DNA of 64,000 bases from Acidobacteriota bacterium (GCA_016125275.1 WGMB01000002.1:317231-381230); one strand, 5' to 3'. Positions 18,101 through 26,216 are shown, counted from the first letter of the stretch. The notes: a model not told the origin generated them from the letters alone. Program-made: numbers and translations.

Positions 18101-18217
18101 GACAATGGCGCTTGGTTTCTAGACGCCAACGGGAGCGCGACCTACGATGGCTCCCCCAAGGACTCGATCTTCTTGTGGGGCGGGTCCGGCAGTACGCCGG
18201 TCATCGGTTCCTGGTAG
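15164..18217 (+). CDS. Large secreted SBBP-repeat protein with C-terminal calcium-loop-like repeats
   Basis: 1017 residues from ATG 15164. A signal peptide is present (VLLVLPLALSTGLQAAP). Residues ~30-250 match the N-terminal domain common to SBBP proteins (ARFLANRISHQVALLPGEAR; VFGAEDAHVAYRVELAPGAS). From ~255 to ~725 there are repeated SBBP propeller units (SYLGGSANDTAA, TYLGGSADDLSN, YLGGNGEEYS, FVGGSSSDQAG, YLGAAADDVAIS). The last ~290 residues form six units of about 49 residues, each with GDWNGDG and GFWFLDYNGD. It is probably a surface or secreted binding protein. Third positions look less GC-rich than in neighbouring genes. Start options further upstream lack a signal peptide. Confidence 0.85.
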   Translation: MPNNLKLSPFSVLLVLPLALSTGLQAAPTGAKTQFATALSRGPMGGSPFNSPGPYRLPVFYEDRSTGQEARFLANRISHQVALLPGEARIVVFDGTGRRSMIRAKFVDADIAAPAGMDLLPTKIHQILGNDPTTWSANGRAYEEIRYRNLYQGINLVFGAEDAHVAYRVELAPGASIGQMQWRYEGHESIEITPQGEIAMETAGGRLTWDRPSAYWLDGDQRRSVAVSYRLEGDVVGFRVADYPRDRPLIIDPRLTVVSYLGGSANDTAAASSSFVVAPSGDILVALWTGSVDLQATAGALSSSSSGVTDIFLVRLDPTASIVRFATYLGGSADDLSNSLALTVAEEPVMTGQTVSSNFPTTGGSLRTTGPRGTSDAIVARLSADGSALLAGTYLGGFGAEIGTGLTILPDGKIFAVGITDSTSGFPVTGGARQTSFGGGSTDNYLVALNGSLQLVYGSYLGGNGEEYSNTGVLTGGTSLYGPQATNDRAGNVTIGGLTTSTNFPTTLGAYSTSIQGDFDGFVVRLRTGDFFLLGSTLLGGTNFDAVTGVAVDELGRIVTVGDTASANFPTLVSAPQPSYQGGLVDAFASSLTTDLTTLRFSTFVGGSSSDQAGVRVAVVGDLIELAGHTQSSNLPVSPDAAKLMISGATDAYLAIIDTRASSFNYMTYLGAAADDVAISVVRDLHGSLVVVGATNSTSLPTTSGVIQPTYGGGAADAFLAKFQTGVPKRVGAYNSSNIWLLDVDGDGQFTGGVDRSFPFGFAGAKTFVADFNGDGRDELALYNQGFWFIDYNGDTVFDGGVKDKLFAFGFAGATPVIGDWNGDGKVEVGVYNLGFWFLDYNGDFVFNGAPTDKQYAYGFAGVTPYVGDWNGDGKDNAGFYKDGFWFLDANGNELFDGSPVDVILGLGGPGVTPVVGDWDGDGADSVGFYNLGFWFLDYDGNAAWDGGVKDKVYPFGYAGATPLVGDWNGDGRVDVGVFDNGAWFLDANGSATYDGSPKDSIFLWGGSGSTPVIGSW
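17350..18217 (+). repeat. Six in-frame repeats of ~147 bp in the 3' end of the SBBP gene
   Basis: Each unit encodes a GDWNGDGK-like loop, a short strand, GFWFLDYNGD, and a GFAGATP-like end. The Asp/Asn/Gly loops resemble calcium-binding FG-GAP/VCBS loops. The last unit ends at the stop codon. Units differ at many synonymous and some coding sites, so the array is not recent. Confidence 0.75.
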
Positions 18218-18273
18218 AAGACACGCCGAACCGCGAAAGCAAGAGTGGTCTGTTCTTGCCATAGGGAAAGCGC

Positions 18274-18279
18274 TAGACT
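18274..18279 (+). promoter_or_regulatory. -10-like box TAGACT before the DUF3500 gene
   Basis: TAGACT lies 9 bases before ATG 18289, with no ribosome-binding site between them. It would give a leaderless or nearly leaderless transcript. Confidence 0.3.
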
Positions 18280-18288
18280 AACCGCGCC

Positions 18289-19470
18289 ATGAAGATGCGC
18301 ATCGCTCTCCTGTCCGTTTTCGCCGCCCTGACGTGGGCCACGCTCTGGTCGCAGGCGCCGGACTTTCGGGCGCGCTCGCGCCAATTCGAGAACGAGGGGC
18401 TGGCGCAGCCCTATCGGGGGATTTTCGCTTCCTCGGGCAAGGACCAAGGGCTCTTCCGCATCGAAAAGACCGGCGTTTCGACCGCGCCCATCCGCCAGGC
18501 GGCCGAGCATTTCCTGCAAGCTCTCACGCCCGAGCAGCGCGAGAAGACCACCTTCCCGGTCGACGATCCGGAGTGGCGCAAGTGGATGAACCAGCACTTC
18601 TACGTGCGCCAGGGCGTTGGCTTCAATGAGATGACCGAACCGCAGCGCGAGGCCGCTTTCGGGCTGCTCAAGTCCACGCTCAGCGCTGAAGGCTTCGAGC
18701 TCGCCCGCAACATCATGCGCCTCAACTACACGCTCGGCGAAATGAAGAACAACTTCGACGAGTACGGCGAATGGCTCTACTTCCTGACCGTAATGGGCGA
18801 GCCCTCGGCCGACAAGCCTTGGGGCTTCCAGATCGACGGCCACCATCTGATCGTCAACTGCTTCGTGCTCGGCGACCAGGTGGTGATGACGCCGACCTTC
18901 GTGGGCTCCGAGCCCGTGATCGCGCCGCTGGGCAAGTACAAGGGCTTGGAGATCATGCAGGCGCACCAGAATGACGGTCTGGCGATGCTCGAATCGCTGG
19001 ACCCGAGCCAGCGCGACAAGGCCGTGCTGGAGGTCAGCAAGACCGGTAACAACAATCTCGGCGAGGCCTTCCACGACAACTTCGATCTCGACTACGCCGG
19101 GCTGCCGGTGAAGGAGATGTCCGCCAAGCAGAAGAAGCAACTGCTGGCGCTGGCGAAGCTGTACCTCGACATTCAGGAGCCGGGCCACGCGCACGTGAAG
19201 GTCGAGGAAGTGGAAAAGTATCTCGACCGGACCTACTTCGCCTGGATCGGCGGGTCCGGCCCGGACGCTGTGTTCTACTACCGCATCCATTCGCCGGTGG
19301 TGCTGATCGAGTTCGACCACCAGAACCCGGCCGGCTTGCGGGACCGTTATCCCGAGCGCAAGCCGATCCGCGAGCACATCCACGCCGTCATCCGCACGCC
19401 CAACGGCAACGACTACGGCAAGGACCTGCTGCGGCAGCACTACGAGCAGAGCCACCGCGCGGCGTTATAG
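18289..19470 (+). CDS. Secreted DUF3500 protein
   Basis: 393 residues with a signal peptide (MRIALLSVFAALTWATLWSQA). The body carries the DUF3500 signature: PWGFQIDGHHLIVNCFVLGD, TPTFVGSEPV, HAHVKVEEVEKYLDRTYFAW, and a C-terminal HSPVVLIEFDHQNPAG followed by HIHAVIRTPNGNDYG. DUF3500 proteins occur in many soil bacteria and have no assigned activity. Conserved histidines suggest a metal site. It is convergent with the acyl-CoA ligase, with 12 bases between the two stops. Confidence 0.88.
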   Translation: MKMRIALLSVFAALTWATLWSQAPDFRARSRQFENEGLAQPYRGIFASSGKDQGLFRIEKTGVSTAPIRQAAEHFLQALTPEQREKTTFPVDDPEWRKWMNQHFYVRQGVGFNEMTEPQREAAFGLLKSTLSAEGFELARNIMRLNYTLGEMKNNFDEYGEWLYFLTVMGEPSADKPWGFQIDGHHLIVNCFVLGDQVVMTPTFVGSEPVIAPLGKYKGLEIMQAHQNDGLAMLESLDPSQRDKAVLEVSKTGNNNLGEAFHDNFDLDYAGLPVKEMSAKQKKQLLALAKLYLDIQEPGHAHVKVEEVEKYLDRTYFAWIGGSGPDAVFYYRIHSPVVLIEFDHQNPAGLRDRYPERKPIREHIHAVIRTPNGNDYGKDLLRQHYEQSHRAAL

Positions 19471-19482
19471 GGCCGTACGCCC

Positions 19483-21000
19483 TCAGCCCAGGCCCAGCTT
19501 GGCCGCCAGCCCGATCCGCTGCACCTTGCCCGTGGGGCCCTTGGGGATCTCGGTCAGGAACAGGATCTTGCGCGGCACTTTGAAGTCCGCCAGCTTGGCC
19601 GCAGCGAAGTCGCGCAGCTCGCGTTCGGTCAGCTCCGTCCCTTCGCGCAGGATCACCGCGGCGGCGATCTCTTCGCCGAGCTTGTCGTGCGGCATCCCGA
19701 AAGTCACTGCCTGGGCCACGCCGGGGTGATCGAGCAGCACCTCGTCGATCTCCCGCGGGGAGACCTTCTCGCCGCCGCGGTTGATGATCTCCTTGAGCCG
19801 GCCGCTGATGGTCAGATAGCCGTCTTCGTCCAAGAAACCCTGGTCGCCGGTGCGGAACCAGCCGTCGGTGAAGCTCTTGGCGTTGGCCTCGGGGTTCTTG
19901 TCGTAGCCGGGCGTGACGTTGCGTCCGCGGATCACGACCTCGCCGGTGGCGCCCTGGGGCAGCAGATTGCCGGCGTCGTCCATGACGGCGATCTCGGGGC
20001 CGGCAGCGGGACCGACCGTGCCGGGCTTGCGGGGCTGGGGCGGCAGGGGGTTGGCCGCCATCTGATGGGCGGCCTCGGTCATACCGTAGGATTCCACGAC
20101 AGGGCAGCGGAAGGTGCGTTCCAGCTCCGCCAGCACCTGCGGCGGAAGCGCGGCGGAGGAGGAGCGCACCAAGCGTAGCCGGCTGTCGGCGATGATGTCC
20201 TCGTTGCGCGGCGCTCGCGATAGGATGGCCTGGTGCATCGTCGGCACGGCCGAATACCAGCTCGGCTGCAGCTCCTCCATCCAGCCGAAGAAGCGCATCG
20301 CGTGGAAGCCGGGCGTGCAGATGACCTGGGCCCCGGCCGACAGCGACGACAGCACCGCGCCGATCAGCCCGTGGATGTGGAACAGGGGCATCACGTTCAG
20401 GCAGCGGTCCTGGGGCGTCAGCCGCAGGGTGTGGGCGATGTTGGCCGCCGAGGCGCAGACATTCCCGTGGGTCAGCGGCACGATCTTCGGCCGGGCCGTG
20501 GTGCCGGAGGTGTGCAACACCAGGGCGACGTCGTCGCTATGCGCCAGGCCGGCGCGCGCGGGCTCTCCGCCGGGGTCGCCCTGCAAGGCAAACCAGCCGG
20601 CGGGCTTGTCGGGCTCGGTCACCATCTCCACCAGCGGAATGCCGAGCTTCTGCGCCGCCGCGGTGGCGGCGGAATCCTCGCCCACCGGCACGATCAGCGC
20701 CTTGGCGTTCAGATCCTCCAGGTAGAACTCGAGCTCTTCCTGGCGATAGGCCGCGTTGAGCGGCGCGCAGGTGGCCGCGCACGCCACGGACACGAACGCC
20801 GAGGCGGCTTCCGGCCCGTTGGGCAGCACCATCCCGACCCGGTCATTGCGGCCGACGCCAAAACGGTTCAGCGCCCGGAGAGTGTTGAGCGCCTGATTGC
20901 GCAGCTCCAGGTAGGACATCGGACGGCGACCGGGGGCGTCGAGGGCCGTGTGGTCGGAGGCGTTGGCGTCGAGCAGCGCGGGGATCGAATCGAACGGCAT
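19483..21000 (-). CDS. AMP-dependent acyl-CoA synthetase, oxalate-CoA ligase-like
   Basis: 505 residues. AMP-binding motifs in order: LVLHTSGTTARPKIVPLTHG (~155-175), ESYGMTEAAHQMAANPLPP (~295-315), WFRTGDQGFLDEDGYL (~395-410), GRLKEIINRGGEKVSPREID, and the catalytic lysine in PKGPTGKVQR near the C-terminus. The run MTEAAHQMAANPLPPQPRKP is like that of oxalate-CoA ligases (AAE3/Pcs60), which is suggestive but not proof. It activates a carboxylic acid to its CoA ester via an adenylate. Divergent from the GMC oxidoreductase. Confidence 0.85.
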   Translation of the reverse strand: MPFDSIPALLDANASDHTALDAPGRRPMSYLELRNQALNTLRALNRFGVGRNDRVGMVLPNGPEAASAFVSVACAATCAPLNAAYRQEELEFYLEDLNAKALIVPVGEDSAATAAAQKLGIPLVEMVTEPDKPAGWFALQGDPGGEPARAGLAHSDDVALVLHTSGTTARPKIVPLTHGNVCASAANIAHTLRLTPQDRCLNVMPLFHIHGLIGAVLSSLSAGAQVICTPGFHAMRFFGWMEELQPSWYSAVPTMHQAILSRAPRNEDIIADSRLRLVRSSSAALPPQVLAELERTFRCPVVESYGMTEAAHQMAANPLPPQPRKPGTVGPAAGPEIAVMDDAGNLLPQGATGEVVIRGRNVTPGYDKNPEANAKSFTDGWFRTGDQGFLDEDGYLTISGRLKEIINRGGEKVSPREIDEVLLDHPGVAQAVTFGMPHDKLGEEIAAAVILREGTELTERELRDFAAAKLADFKVPRKILFLTEIPKGPTGKVQRIGLAAKLGLG

Positions 21001-21064
21001 TCCCCCAATTATGCCCGCCCGCGCCGCTTGCCCGCGCGGGCCGATCTGCGATGATCAAACCGGT

Positions 21065-22738
21065 ATGCAGGTTCTGACTCGCACCGAACCCTATGACGCC
21101 GTGATCGTTGGCTCCGGCGCCACCGGCGGCTGGGTCGCCAAGCAGCTCACCGAGGCCGGCTGGAACGTCGCCGTGCTCGAAGCCGGCTCGAACGTCGACC
21201 CCTCGCAGTACTCCGAGCACGTCCAGGCCTACCAGACCAAGTACCACTTCCTCGACAAGTCCTGGATGCGGAACCGTCCCATGCAGCGGCTCAACTACGC
21301 CTGCGAGGAGACGAACTTCAAGTGGTACGCCAACGACGTGGAGAACCCCTACACGTACGAGGACGGCAAGGAGTTCCGCTGGATCCGTGTGCGCGCTCTC
21401 GGAGGGCGGTCGCTGGCCTGGGGACGCGGCTCGTTCCGGCACTCCGATCTCGACTTCAAGGCCGCCAGTCGCGACGGTCACGGCATCGACTGGCCCATCT
21501 CCTACGCCGAGATGAAGCCGCACTATGAGACCGTCGAGCGGTTCATCGGCGTCAGCGGCACGGCCGAGAACCTGCCCCAGATCCCCGATTCGATCTTCCA
21601 GCCGCCGTTGCCGATGTACTGCGGCGAACGCCGGCTCAAGGAAGCGGTCTGGAAGAAGTTCCGCCGGGTGATCACCGACGGCCGCTCGGCCGTGCTGACG
21701 AAGCCGCTCAACGGCCGCGCTGCCTGCCACCACTGCGGCCCTTGCCACCGCGGCTGCATCACCGAGTCGTATTTCTCGAGCCCCACCACGACCCTGCGGG
21801 CGGCCGAAGCAACCGGCAAAGTGACGATTCAGACCGACGCCATGGTCAGCCACGTCACCGTCGACCCCAAGACGGGCCGAGCTACCGGCGTGGCCTGGTA
21901 CGAGCGCTTCACGCGGGAGCCGCGGGAGACGCGGGCGAAGGTGGTGGTGCTGGCGGGGTCGACCCTGGAATCCACGCGGCTGTTGCTCAACTCCGCGCCC
22001 GGCGGCCTGGCGAACTCCTCGGGCGTTCTGGGCCACTACCTCATGGACCACTTGATGGGCGGCGTGGGCGGCACGATTCCGATGGAGAAGAACGAGCCGC
22101 GCTGGGCCGGACCGCCGCAGAGCCCGAACCACATCATGGTGCCCCGCTTCCGCAACGTGGACCGCGTGGAGACCAACGGTTTCATCCGCGGCTACCACAT
22201 CAACGGAGCCTGCCGGCCGACGTTCAACATGAGCGCGCCCGGCTTCGGCGCCGACTACAAACGCCGCGTGCGCGACGACGCCCATTGGTCGATGCGCCTG
22301 GGCGCCTTCATCGAGCAGTTGCCGCAGTACGAGAACCGTGTGGAGATCAACAAGACGCAGGTGGACGCTTGGGGCATCCCGACGCTGCACGTCCACTGCG
22401 CCTGGGGCGAGAACGAGCTGAAGATGTGGGAGGACTCCCAGACGCAGATCGAGGAGATGCTGGCGTCCGCCGGGGTGAAGAACATCCAGCGCGGCGGTCG
22501 CGACCATTCCGCGCCAGGCTTTGCGATCCATGAGGTCGGCACGGCGCGCATGGGCGCCGATCCCAAGACCAGCGTGCTCGACAAGCACTGCCGAGCCTGG
22601 GACGTGCGGAATCTGTTCGTGGCCGACGGCGCGAGCTGGCCTACGGTGGCCTGCCAGAATCCCACGCTGACGATGATGGCGAACGCGGTGCGGATCAGCG
22701 CCTACATGACCGAGGCGGCCAAGAAGGGCGAAATCTGA
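21065..22738 (+). CDS. GMC-family FAD oxidoreductase
   Basis: 557 residues. The Rossmann FAD motif is near the N-terminus (DAVIVGSGATGGWVAKQL, residues ~10-27), then an acidic end of strand 2 (VAVLEAG). A cysteine-rich segment ACHHCGPCHRGC (~220-231) is seen in gluconate- and sugar-dehydrogenase-like members. The C-terminal motif HEVGTARMGADP and NLFVADGASWPTVACQNPTL contain the family's active-site His and Asn region. It oxidises sugars or sugar acids and gives electrons to a partner, such as a cytochrome. No Tat signal is seen. ATG 21065 was chosen because FAD binding begins at once after it. Confidence 0.88.
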   Translation: MQVLTRTEPYDAVIVGSGATGGWVAKQLTEAGWNVAVLEAGSNVDPSQYSEHVQAYQTKYHFLDKSWMRNRPMQRLNYACEETNFKWYANDVENPYTYEDGKEFRWIRVRALGGRSLAWGRGSFRHSDLDFKAASRDGHGIDWPISYAEMKPHYETVERFIGVSGTAENLPQIPDSIFQPPLPMYCGERRLKEAVWKKFRRVITDGRSAVLTKPLNGRAACHHCGPCHRGCITESYFSSPTTTLRAAEATGKVTIQTDAMVSHVTVDPKTGRATGVAWYERFTREPRETRAKVVVLAGSTLESTRLLLNSAPGGLANSSGVLGHYLMDHLMGGVGGTIPMEKNEPRWAGPPQSPNHIMVPRFRNVDRVETNGFIRGYHINGACRPTFNMSAPGFGADYKRRVRDDAHWSMRLGAFIEQLPQYENRVEINKTQVDAWGIPTLHVHCAWGENELKMWEDSQTQIEEMLASAGVKNIQRGGRDHSAPGFAIHEVGTARMGADPKTSVLDKHCRAWDVRNLFVADGASWPTVACQNPTLTMMANAVRISAYMTEAAKKGEI

Positions 22739-22748
22739 TCCTCGGAGG

Positions 22749-23561
22749 CTAGTCGTCGCTGGCCAGCGGCAGCGACTTGACGTCGCCCTCGGTCATGCCC
22801 AGCACCCACTTGGCCGCTTCCATCCACATCTTCTGGATGTCGTAGCGGTCCCACACTTCCGGGCGGTGGCCCAGCACCGAAGTGAACACTCGCCCCTTGC
22901 CCCAGTTGCGCACCCAGGTGAGGGCGAAGTCGCCGTCGGTGCGTTCCACGCCCTTCTTGGTCAGGTCGACCGAGTGCGGATCGAGCCGCATCAGCACCCG
23001 GACCTTGTCGCGGGAGTAGCGGTTGAGCTGGTAGATCTCGTCGGTGATCCGGAAGCTCGGGAAGAAGTGCCGGGTGGCCGGAAACGAGCGGTCGTCCACC
23101 AGCACGCGGACCTCCTCGTGCCACGGGTGATGATTGAAGGCCCCGCCGATCATCTCCACGTATTCCGGCCAGGACTCGCGGAAGGAGTCCGTGCCGCTGT
23201 GAGCCGCCAGCACGCCCTTGCCGTCCTCCTTGACGAAGGACATCAGGTCGGCCTTTTGCTGGTCGGTCAGCGGCAGGTCGCCCTGGGTGTAGAACATCAC
23301 GGCGTCGAACCAGTCGAGGTTCTTCTTGTTGCCCTTGAGCGGCTGCTTGGTCACCAGCTCCATGTCGGTATGGAAGCGGACCTCGAACAGCCCGGAATCC
23401 TGGCCGATCTTCGCCATCGTGTACATGGCGTGGGAGACGGCGTCGTGCGCATAGGCTTCCGAGCCTCCCAGAAACAGGATGCGCTTCTTGCGCGGCGCCT
23501 CCTGCGCAGAGGCCGACACGGCGAGCAAGAGCAGGAGCGGAAGCAGGGATCGGCGAGCCAT
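22749..23561 (-). CDS. Secreted ThuA-like domain protein
   Basis: 270 residues from ATG 23561, with a signal peptide (RRSLLPLLLLLAVSASAQ). The ThuA (trehalose-utilisation) fold, related to class I glutamine amidotransferases, is shown by KKRILFLGGSEAYAHDAVSH, FDAVMFYTQGDLPLTDQQKA, GVLAAHSGTDSF and GGAFNHHPWHEE. Family members are often linked to sugar and glycoside degradation. The chemistry is unsettled. It is convergent with the GMC oxidoreductase, 10 bases away, and its 5' end faces the FmdB gene. Confidence 0.87.
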   Translation of the reverse strand: MARRSLLPLLLLLAVSASAQEAPRKKRILFLGGSEAYAHDAVSHAMYTMAKIGQDSGLFEVRFHTDMELVTKQPLKGNKKNLDWFDAVMFYTQGDLPLTDQQKADLMSFVKEDGKGVLAAHSGTDSFRESWPEYVEMIGGAFNHHPWHEEVRVLVDDRSFPATRHFFPSFRITDEIYQLNRYSRDKVRVLMRLDPHSVDLTKKGVERTDGDFALTWVRNWGKGRVFTSVLGHRPEVWDRYDIQKMWMEAAKWVLGMTEGDVKSLPLASDD

Positions 23562-23624
23562 CGTCTTGGGAACCGACGGTATGATCGCACGTCGTCCGCG
23601 GCGGGGCAAACCGTCCGGCGGACT

Positions 23625-23633
23625 GCTAAAATT
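23625..23633 (+). promoter_or_regulatory. Extended -10 promoter (TGCTAAAAT) for the FmdB-like gene
   Basis: TG-C-TAAAAT is an extended -10 element. The start would fall near 23640, and a purine-rich ribosome site (AAGGGAG) then precedes ATG 23657. Confidence 0.45.
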
Positions 23634-23656
23634 CAAGCCAAAGGGAGCAAGCAGTC

Positions 23657-23908
23657 ATGCCGATTTTCGAGTACCAATGCGATACCTGCCAGGACCGCTT
23701 CGAGGAGCTGGTCCTGTCGAGCCGAGCCGCCGAGGTGCACTGCCCCAAGTGCTCGAGCGAGGCCGTCCACAAGGTCTACTCGACGTTCGCGGCGCAGTCG
23801 AAGGGCGGTTCCATGGACTGTGCGGGCGGCTTCTGCGAACCGGCGGCTTCGCCGGGCATGTGCGGCGGCCCCTGCGGCGGCGGCATGGGCCCGTGCTCGA
23901 TGAACTGA
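23657..23908 (+). CDS. FmdB-family zinc ribbon protein
   Basis: 83 residues. The N-terminal zinc ribbon (MPIFEYQCDTCQDRFEEL and VHCPKCSSEAVHKVYSTF) is diagnostic of FmdB/putative regulatory proteins. It is followed by a Cys/Gly-rich tail. The family is thought to be regulatory, but its role is unproved. A good ribosome site (GGGAG) lies before ATG 23657. The gap after it (23909-24088) contains no gene I can support. Confidence 0.9.
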   Translation: MPIFEYQCDTCQDRFEELVLSSRAAEVHCPKCSSEAVHKVYSTFAAQSKGGSMDCAGGFCEPAASPGMCGGPCGGGMGPCSMN

Positions 23909-24088
23909 GGCGCTTCCGCTACCGACCCCGGTCGTTTCCGTCGATAGTCCTCATGGGTTTCCGCGTCTTGCGGGTTGCGGAACCGTTTGCGTTATCATTG
24001 CCGGATCATTGGGTCCCGCGGGAACCTGGACGCCGCTTTCTCTCGTCTATGAAAGCGCCGGCCCCAAGGGCCCAGAGCGGAGGTTGCT

Positions 24089-24721
24089 TTGAACACGATT
24101 CTCGGCAATCGGAAGTATCTCGAGATTCCCGGCGACCGGGTTCACGAGCTGCCGCCCCTGCTGCTCAAGCAGACGCGCGGCGGCGAAATGGAAAGCGTCG
24201 TGGGGCGCGCGGAGGCGATGGTGGAGAGCGACTGGCTGGTGCCCGCCGATCCCCCGGAGAACGAACGCGCCGCGCGAGACCTGGAGCAGCGCAAGGTGGG
24301 CTTGGCGGTCAATCTGGCTGAGCAGTACGTGAGCTTTCTCAAGCATTGGACCTGGGGAGAGTCGATTCTGGAGTGGATTCGCCAGTGCGAGACGACGTTT
24401 GAGACGCGTCCGTCGCTGCGCCCCTTGCTTCAGCCCGACGTTTGGCCTCACGCCAGCCGCGCCAGCTTCGTGTTGCTGCTCGAAGACAAGCGGGTGCCGA
24501 GCGGACAGGTGAATCTGGAGAACGCGATGGGCTACCGGCTGACGTTTCGGCAGCCGCCGCCGATCCACTTCTTCTCCGACAAGTTCTTGTTCTTCTTGAA
24601 CCACTCCATGGCGACCACGGCCTATCAGACCTGGGCCGGCGCCGGCGGCGAGCAGGTGATCTCGCTGCCGCCGGAGCGGTTCCGCTTCTTCGTCACCGGC
24701 CCGGAGATCCGGGAAGTCTAG
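24089..24721 (+). CDS. Conserved-looking protein of unknown function
   Basis: 210 residues from TTG 24089, which has a clear GGAGG five bases upstream; no ATG is usable. There is no signal peptide or membrane helix. The C-terminal third is rich in aromatic residues (PPPIHFFSDKFLFFLNHSMA). I do not recognise the family. A strong hairpin follows the stop codon, so it is probably a single-gene unit. Confidence 0.7.
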   Translation: MNTILGNRKYLEIPGDRVHELPPLLLKQTRGGEMESVVGRAEAMVESDWLVPADPPENERAARDLEQRKVGLAVNLAEQYVSFLKHWTWGESILEWIRQCETTFETRPSLRPLLQPDVWPHASRASFVLLLEDKRVPSGQVNLENAMGYRLTFRQPPPIHFFSDKFLFFLNHSMATTAYQTWAGAGGEQVISLPPERFRFFVTGPEIREV

Positions 24722-24732
24722 ACCTTCTTTGC

Positions 24733-24768
24733 CTCGCACCCCGCCTGCGTTCCAGCGGGCGGGGCGAG
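24733..24768 (+). terminator. Hairpin after the unknown gene at 24089-24721
   Basis: Arms CTCG + CCCCGCC and GGCGGGG + CGAG form 11 pairs with a two-base bulge and a 12-base loop. There is no T-run after it, so it would act as a Rho-independent-like or attenuating hairpin only weakly. Confidence 0.4.
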
Positions 24769-24778
24769 CCCCAAGTCG

Positions 24779-25165
24779 ATGCTCGATACTCGTGTGAAAA
24801 TTCAACCGCTCGGCGACCTGTTGGCCGAGCTGAACGGAGCGGCCTGGACTTTGGCCGCCGGCCGCTTTCCGGCGCTGACCGCCGAGCACGCCGCAGCCCT
24901 TGGCGAGGCCTCCGGACGTGAAGGGCTGCTGGTGGCCCAGGTAGCCGCCGACGCCTGGGGCGGGCCGTATCCGCTCGACGAGAGCTCGCGCGCGCAACTG
25001 GTGGCGGCCGTCGCCGGCGTCGATCGCGTGGTAATCTGTGACCATCCAGCCGCCGAGCGCCTCCGGGAGCTCGGCCGACCGTCCGCCATCGTCGACATCG
25101 AGGCGCTGGTCGAACGCGATATCGTGGCCGATGTCCTCGCCCGGCACTCCGATTCCCAAGCCTGA
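24779..25165 (+). CDS. Degenerate HldE/RfaE-type nucleotidyltransferase-like protein
   Basis: 128 residues. The C-terminal half (SRAQLVAAVAGVDRVVICD, then a run ending VERDIVADVLAR) resembles the last part of the heptose-1-phosphate adenylyltransferase domain of HldE. The HxGH nucleotide-binding motif is missing, so it is unlikely to be an active enzyme alone. The next gene is a heptosyltransferase and overlaps it by 35 bases, which supports a role in, or a remnant of, LPS heptose supply. Similarity is faint and judged by eye. Confidence 0.5.
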   Translation: MLDTRVKIQPLGDLLAELNGAAWTLAAGRFPALTAEHAAALGEASGREGLLVAQVAADAWGGPYPLDESSRAQLVAAVAGVDRVVICDHPAAERLRELGRPSAIVDIEALVERDIVADVLARHSDSQA

Positions 25166-26216
25166 GCGCATCCTGATCCTGCGCTTCGGCGCCCTCGGCG
25201 ACATCGTGCATGCCCTGCCGGCCGCTGCTCATTTGCGCCACACCGTCCCCGGAGCGCGGATCGTTTGGGCCGTGGAGCCGCGCTGGCTGCCCGTGCTCGA
25301 AGGCCATCCGGCGCTGGACGCGATCGTCCCCCTGCCGCTGAAGGCTTGGCGCAAACGGCCGCTGAGCGCTTCGACGCGCGGCCCGTTGCGGCAGGCCTTG
25401 GCCGCCCTACGGACGGAGAATTTCGACCTGGCGATCGACTTCCAGGGGCTGCTCAAGTCCGGCCTGACGGCATGGCGCAGCGGCGCGGCCGAGCGCGTCG
25501 GCTTTGCGCGGCAGGATCTGCGCGAGCCCCTGGCCTCCTGGTGCTACACCCGCAGCGTGGCGGTGAACCGTCGGCACGTGGTGGACAAGAATCTGGCGCT
25601 GGCGCGCGGCGCGGTGGGCGGCGAGGCGCAGGCGCCCGAGTTCTGGCTGCCGGCCGGGTCGGTCTCGCCGCGGCTGCCCGAAGGAGACTTTCTGCTGGCG
25701 AGCCCGTTCGCCGGCTGGCGCTCGAAGGAGTGGCCGCCGGAGCGCTATGTGGAGCTGGCCACGCGCGCCTGGTCCGAGCGGCGGTTGCCGCTGGCGCTCG
25801 ACTGCGCGCCGGCCGAAGCCGAAATGGTGGAAGCCTTGGCCGCCCGGGCCCCGCGCGGCGCCGTGATTGCCCATCCTTCGTCGCTGGCCGAGCTGCTCGG
25901 CGCCACCCGCCGGGCCCGGGCCGTGGTGGGCGTCGACAGCGGTCCGCTGCACCTGGCGGCCGCGGTCGGCGCGCCCGGCGTGGCCCTGTTCGGTCCCACC
26001 GATCCGGCTCGCAATGGCCCCTACGGCTCGAGCTTTCGCGTGCTGCGCTCGGCGGTCGCCACGACCAGCTACAAGCGCGGGCGTGACTATTCCGCGGGCA
26101 TGCGCGCGCTGTCGGTGGATCATGTTTGGGAGGCGTTGAGCGAGCGGCTCGACGCCAGTCGTCCGCAGTTTCGCGTCGTCCACGCCGCCCCTCACCCCAC
26201 AGGAGTTCCTTCTTGA
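25131..26216 (+). CDS. Glycosyltransferase family 9 (ADP-heptose:LPS heptosyltransferase-like)
   Basis: 361 residues from ATG 25131. It has the GT9 start PERILILRFGALGDIVHALP and the C-terminal donor-binding motif VVGVDSGPLHLAAAVGAPGV followed by ALFGPTDPARNGPYG. Residues near 90-150 form the acceptor domain (DLAIDFQGLLKSG). It adds heptose to lipid A/core oligosaccharide at the inner membrane. Its stop codon overlaps the next start (TTGA), so translation of the two genes is probably coupled. Confidence 0.9.
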   Translation: MSSPGTPIPKPERILILRFGALGDIVHALPAAAHLRHTVPGARIVWAVEPRWLPVLEGHPALDAIVPLPLKAWRKRPLSASTRGPLRQALAALRTENFDLAIDFQGLLKSGLTAWRSGAAERVGFARQDLREPLASWCYTRSVAVNRRHVVDKNLALARGAVGGEAQAPEFWLPAGSVSPRLPEGDFLLASPFAGWRSKEWPPERYVELATRAWSERRLPLALDCAPAEAEMVEALAARAPRGAVIAHPSSLAELLGATRRARAVVGVDSGPLHLAAAVGAPGVALFGPTDPARNGPYGSSFRVLRSAVATTSYKRGRDYSAGMRALSVDHVWEALSERLDASRPQFRVVHAAPHPTGVPS

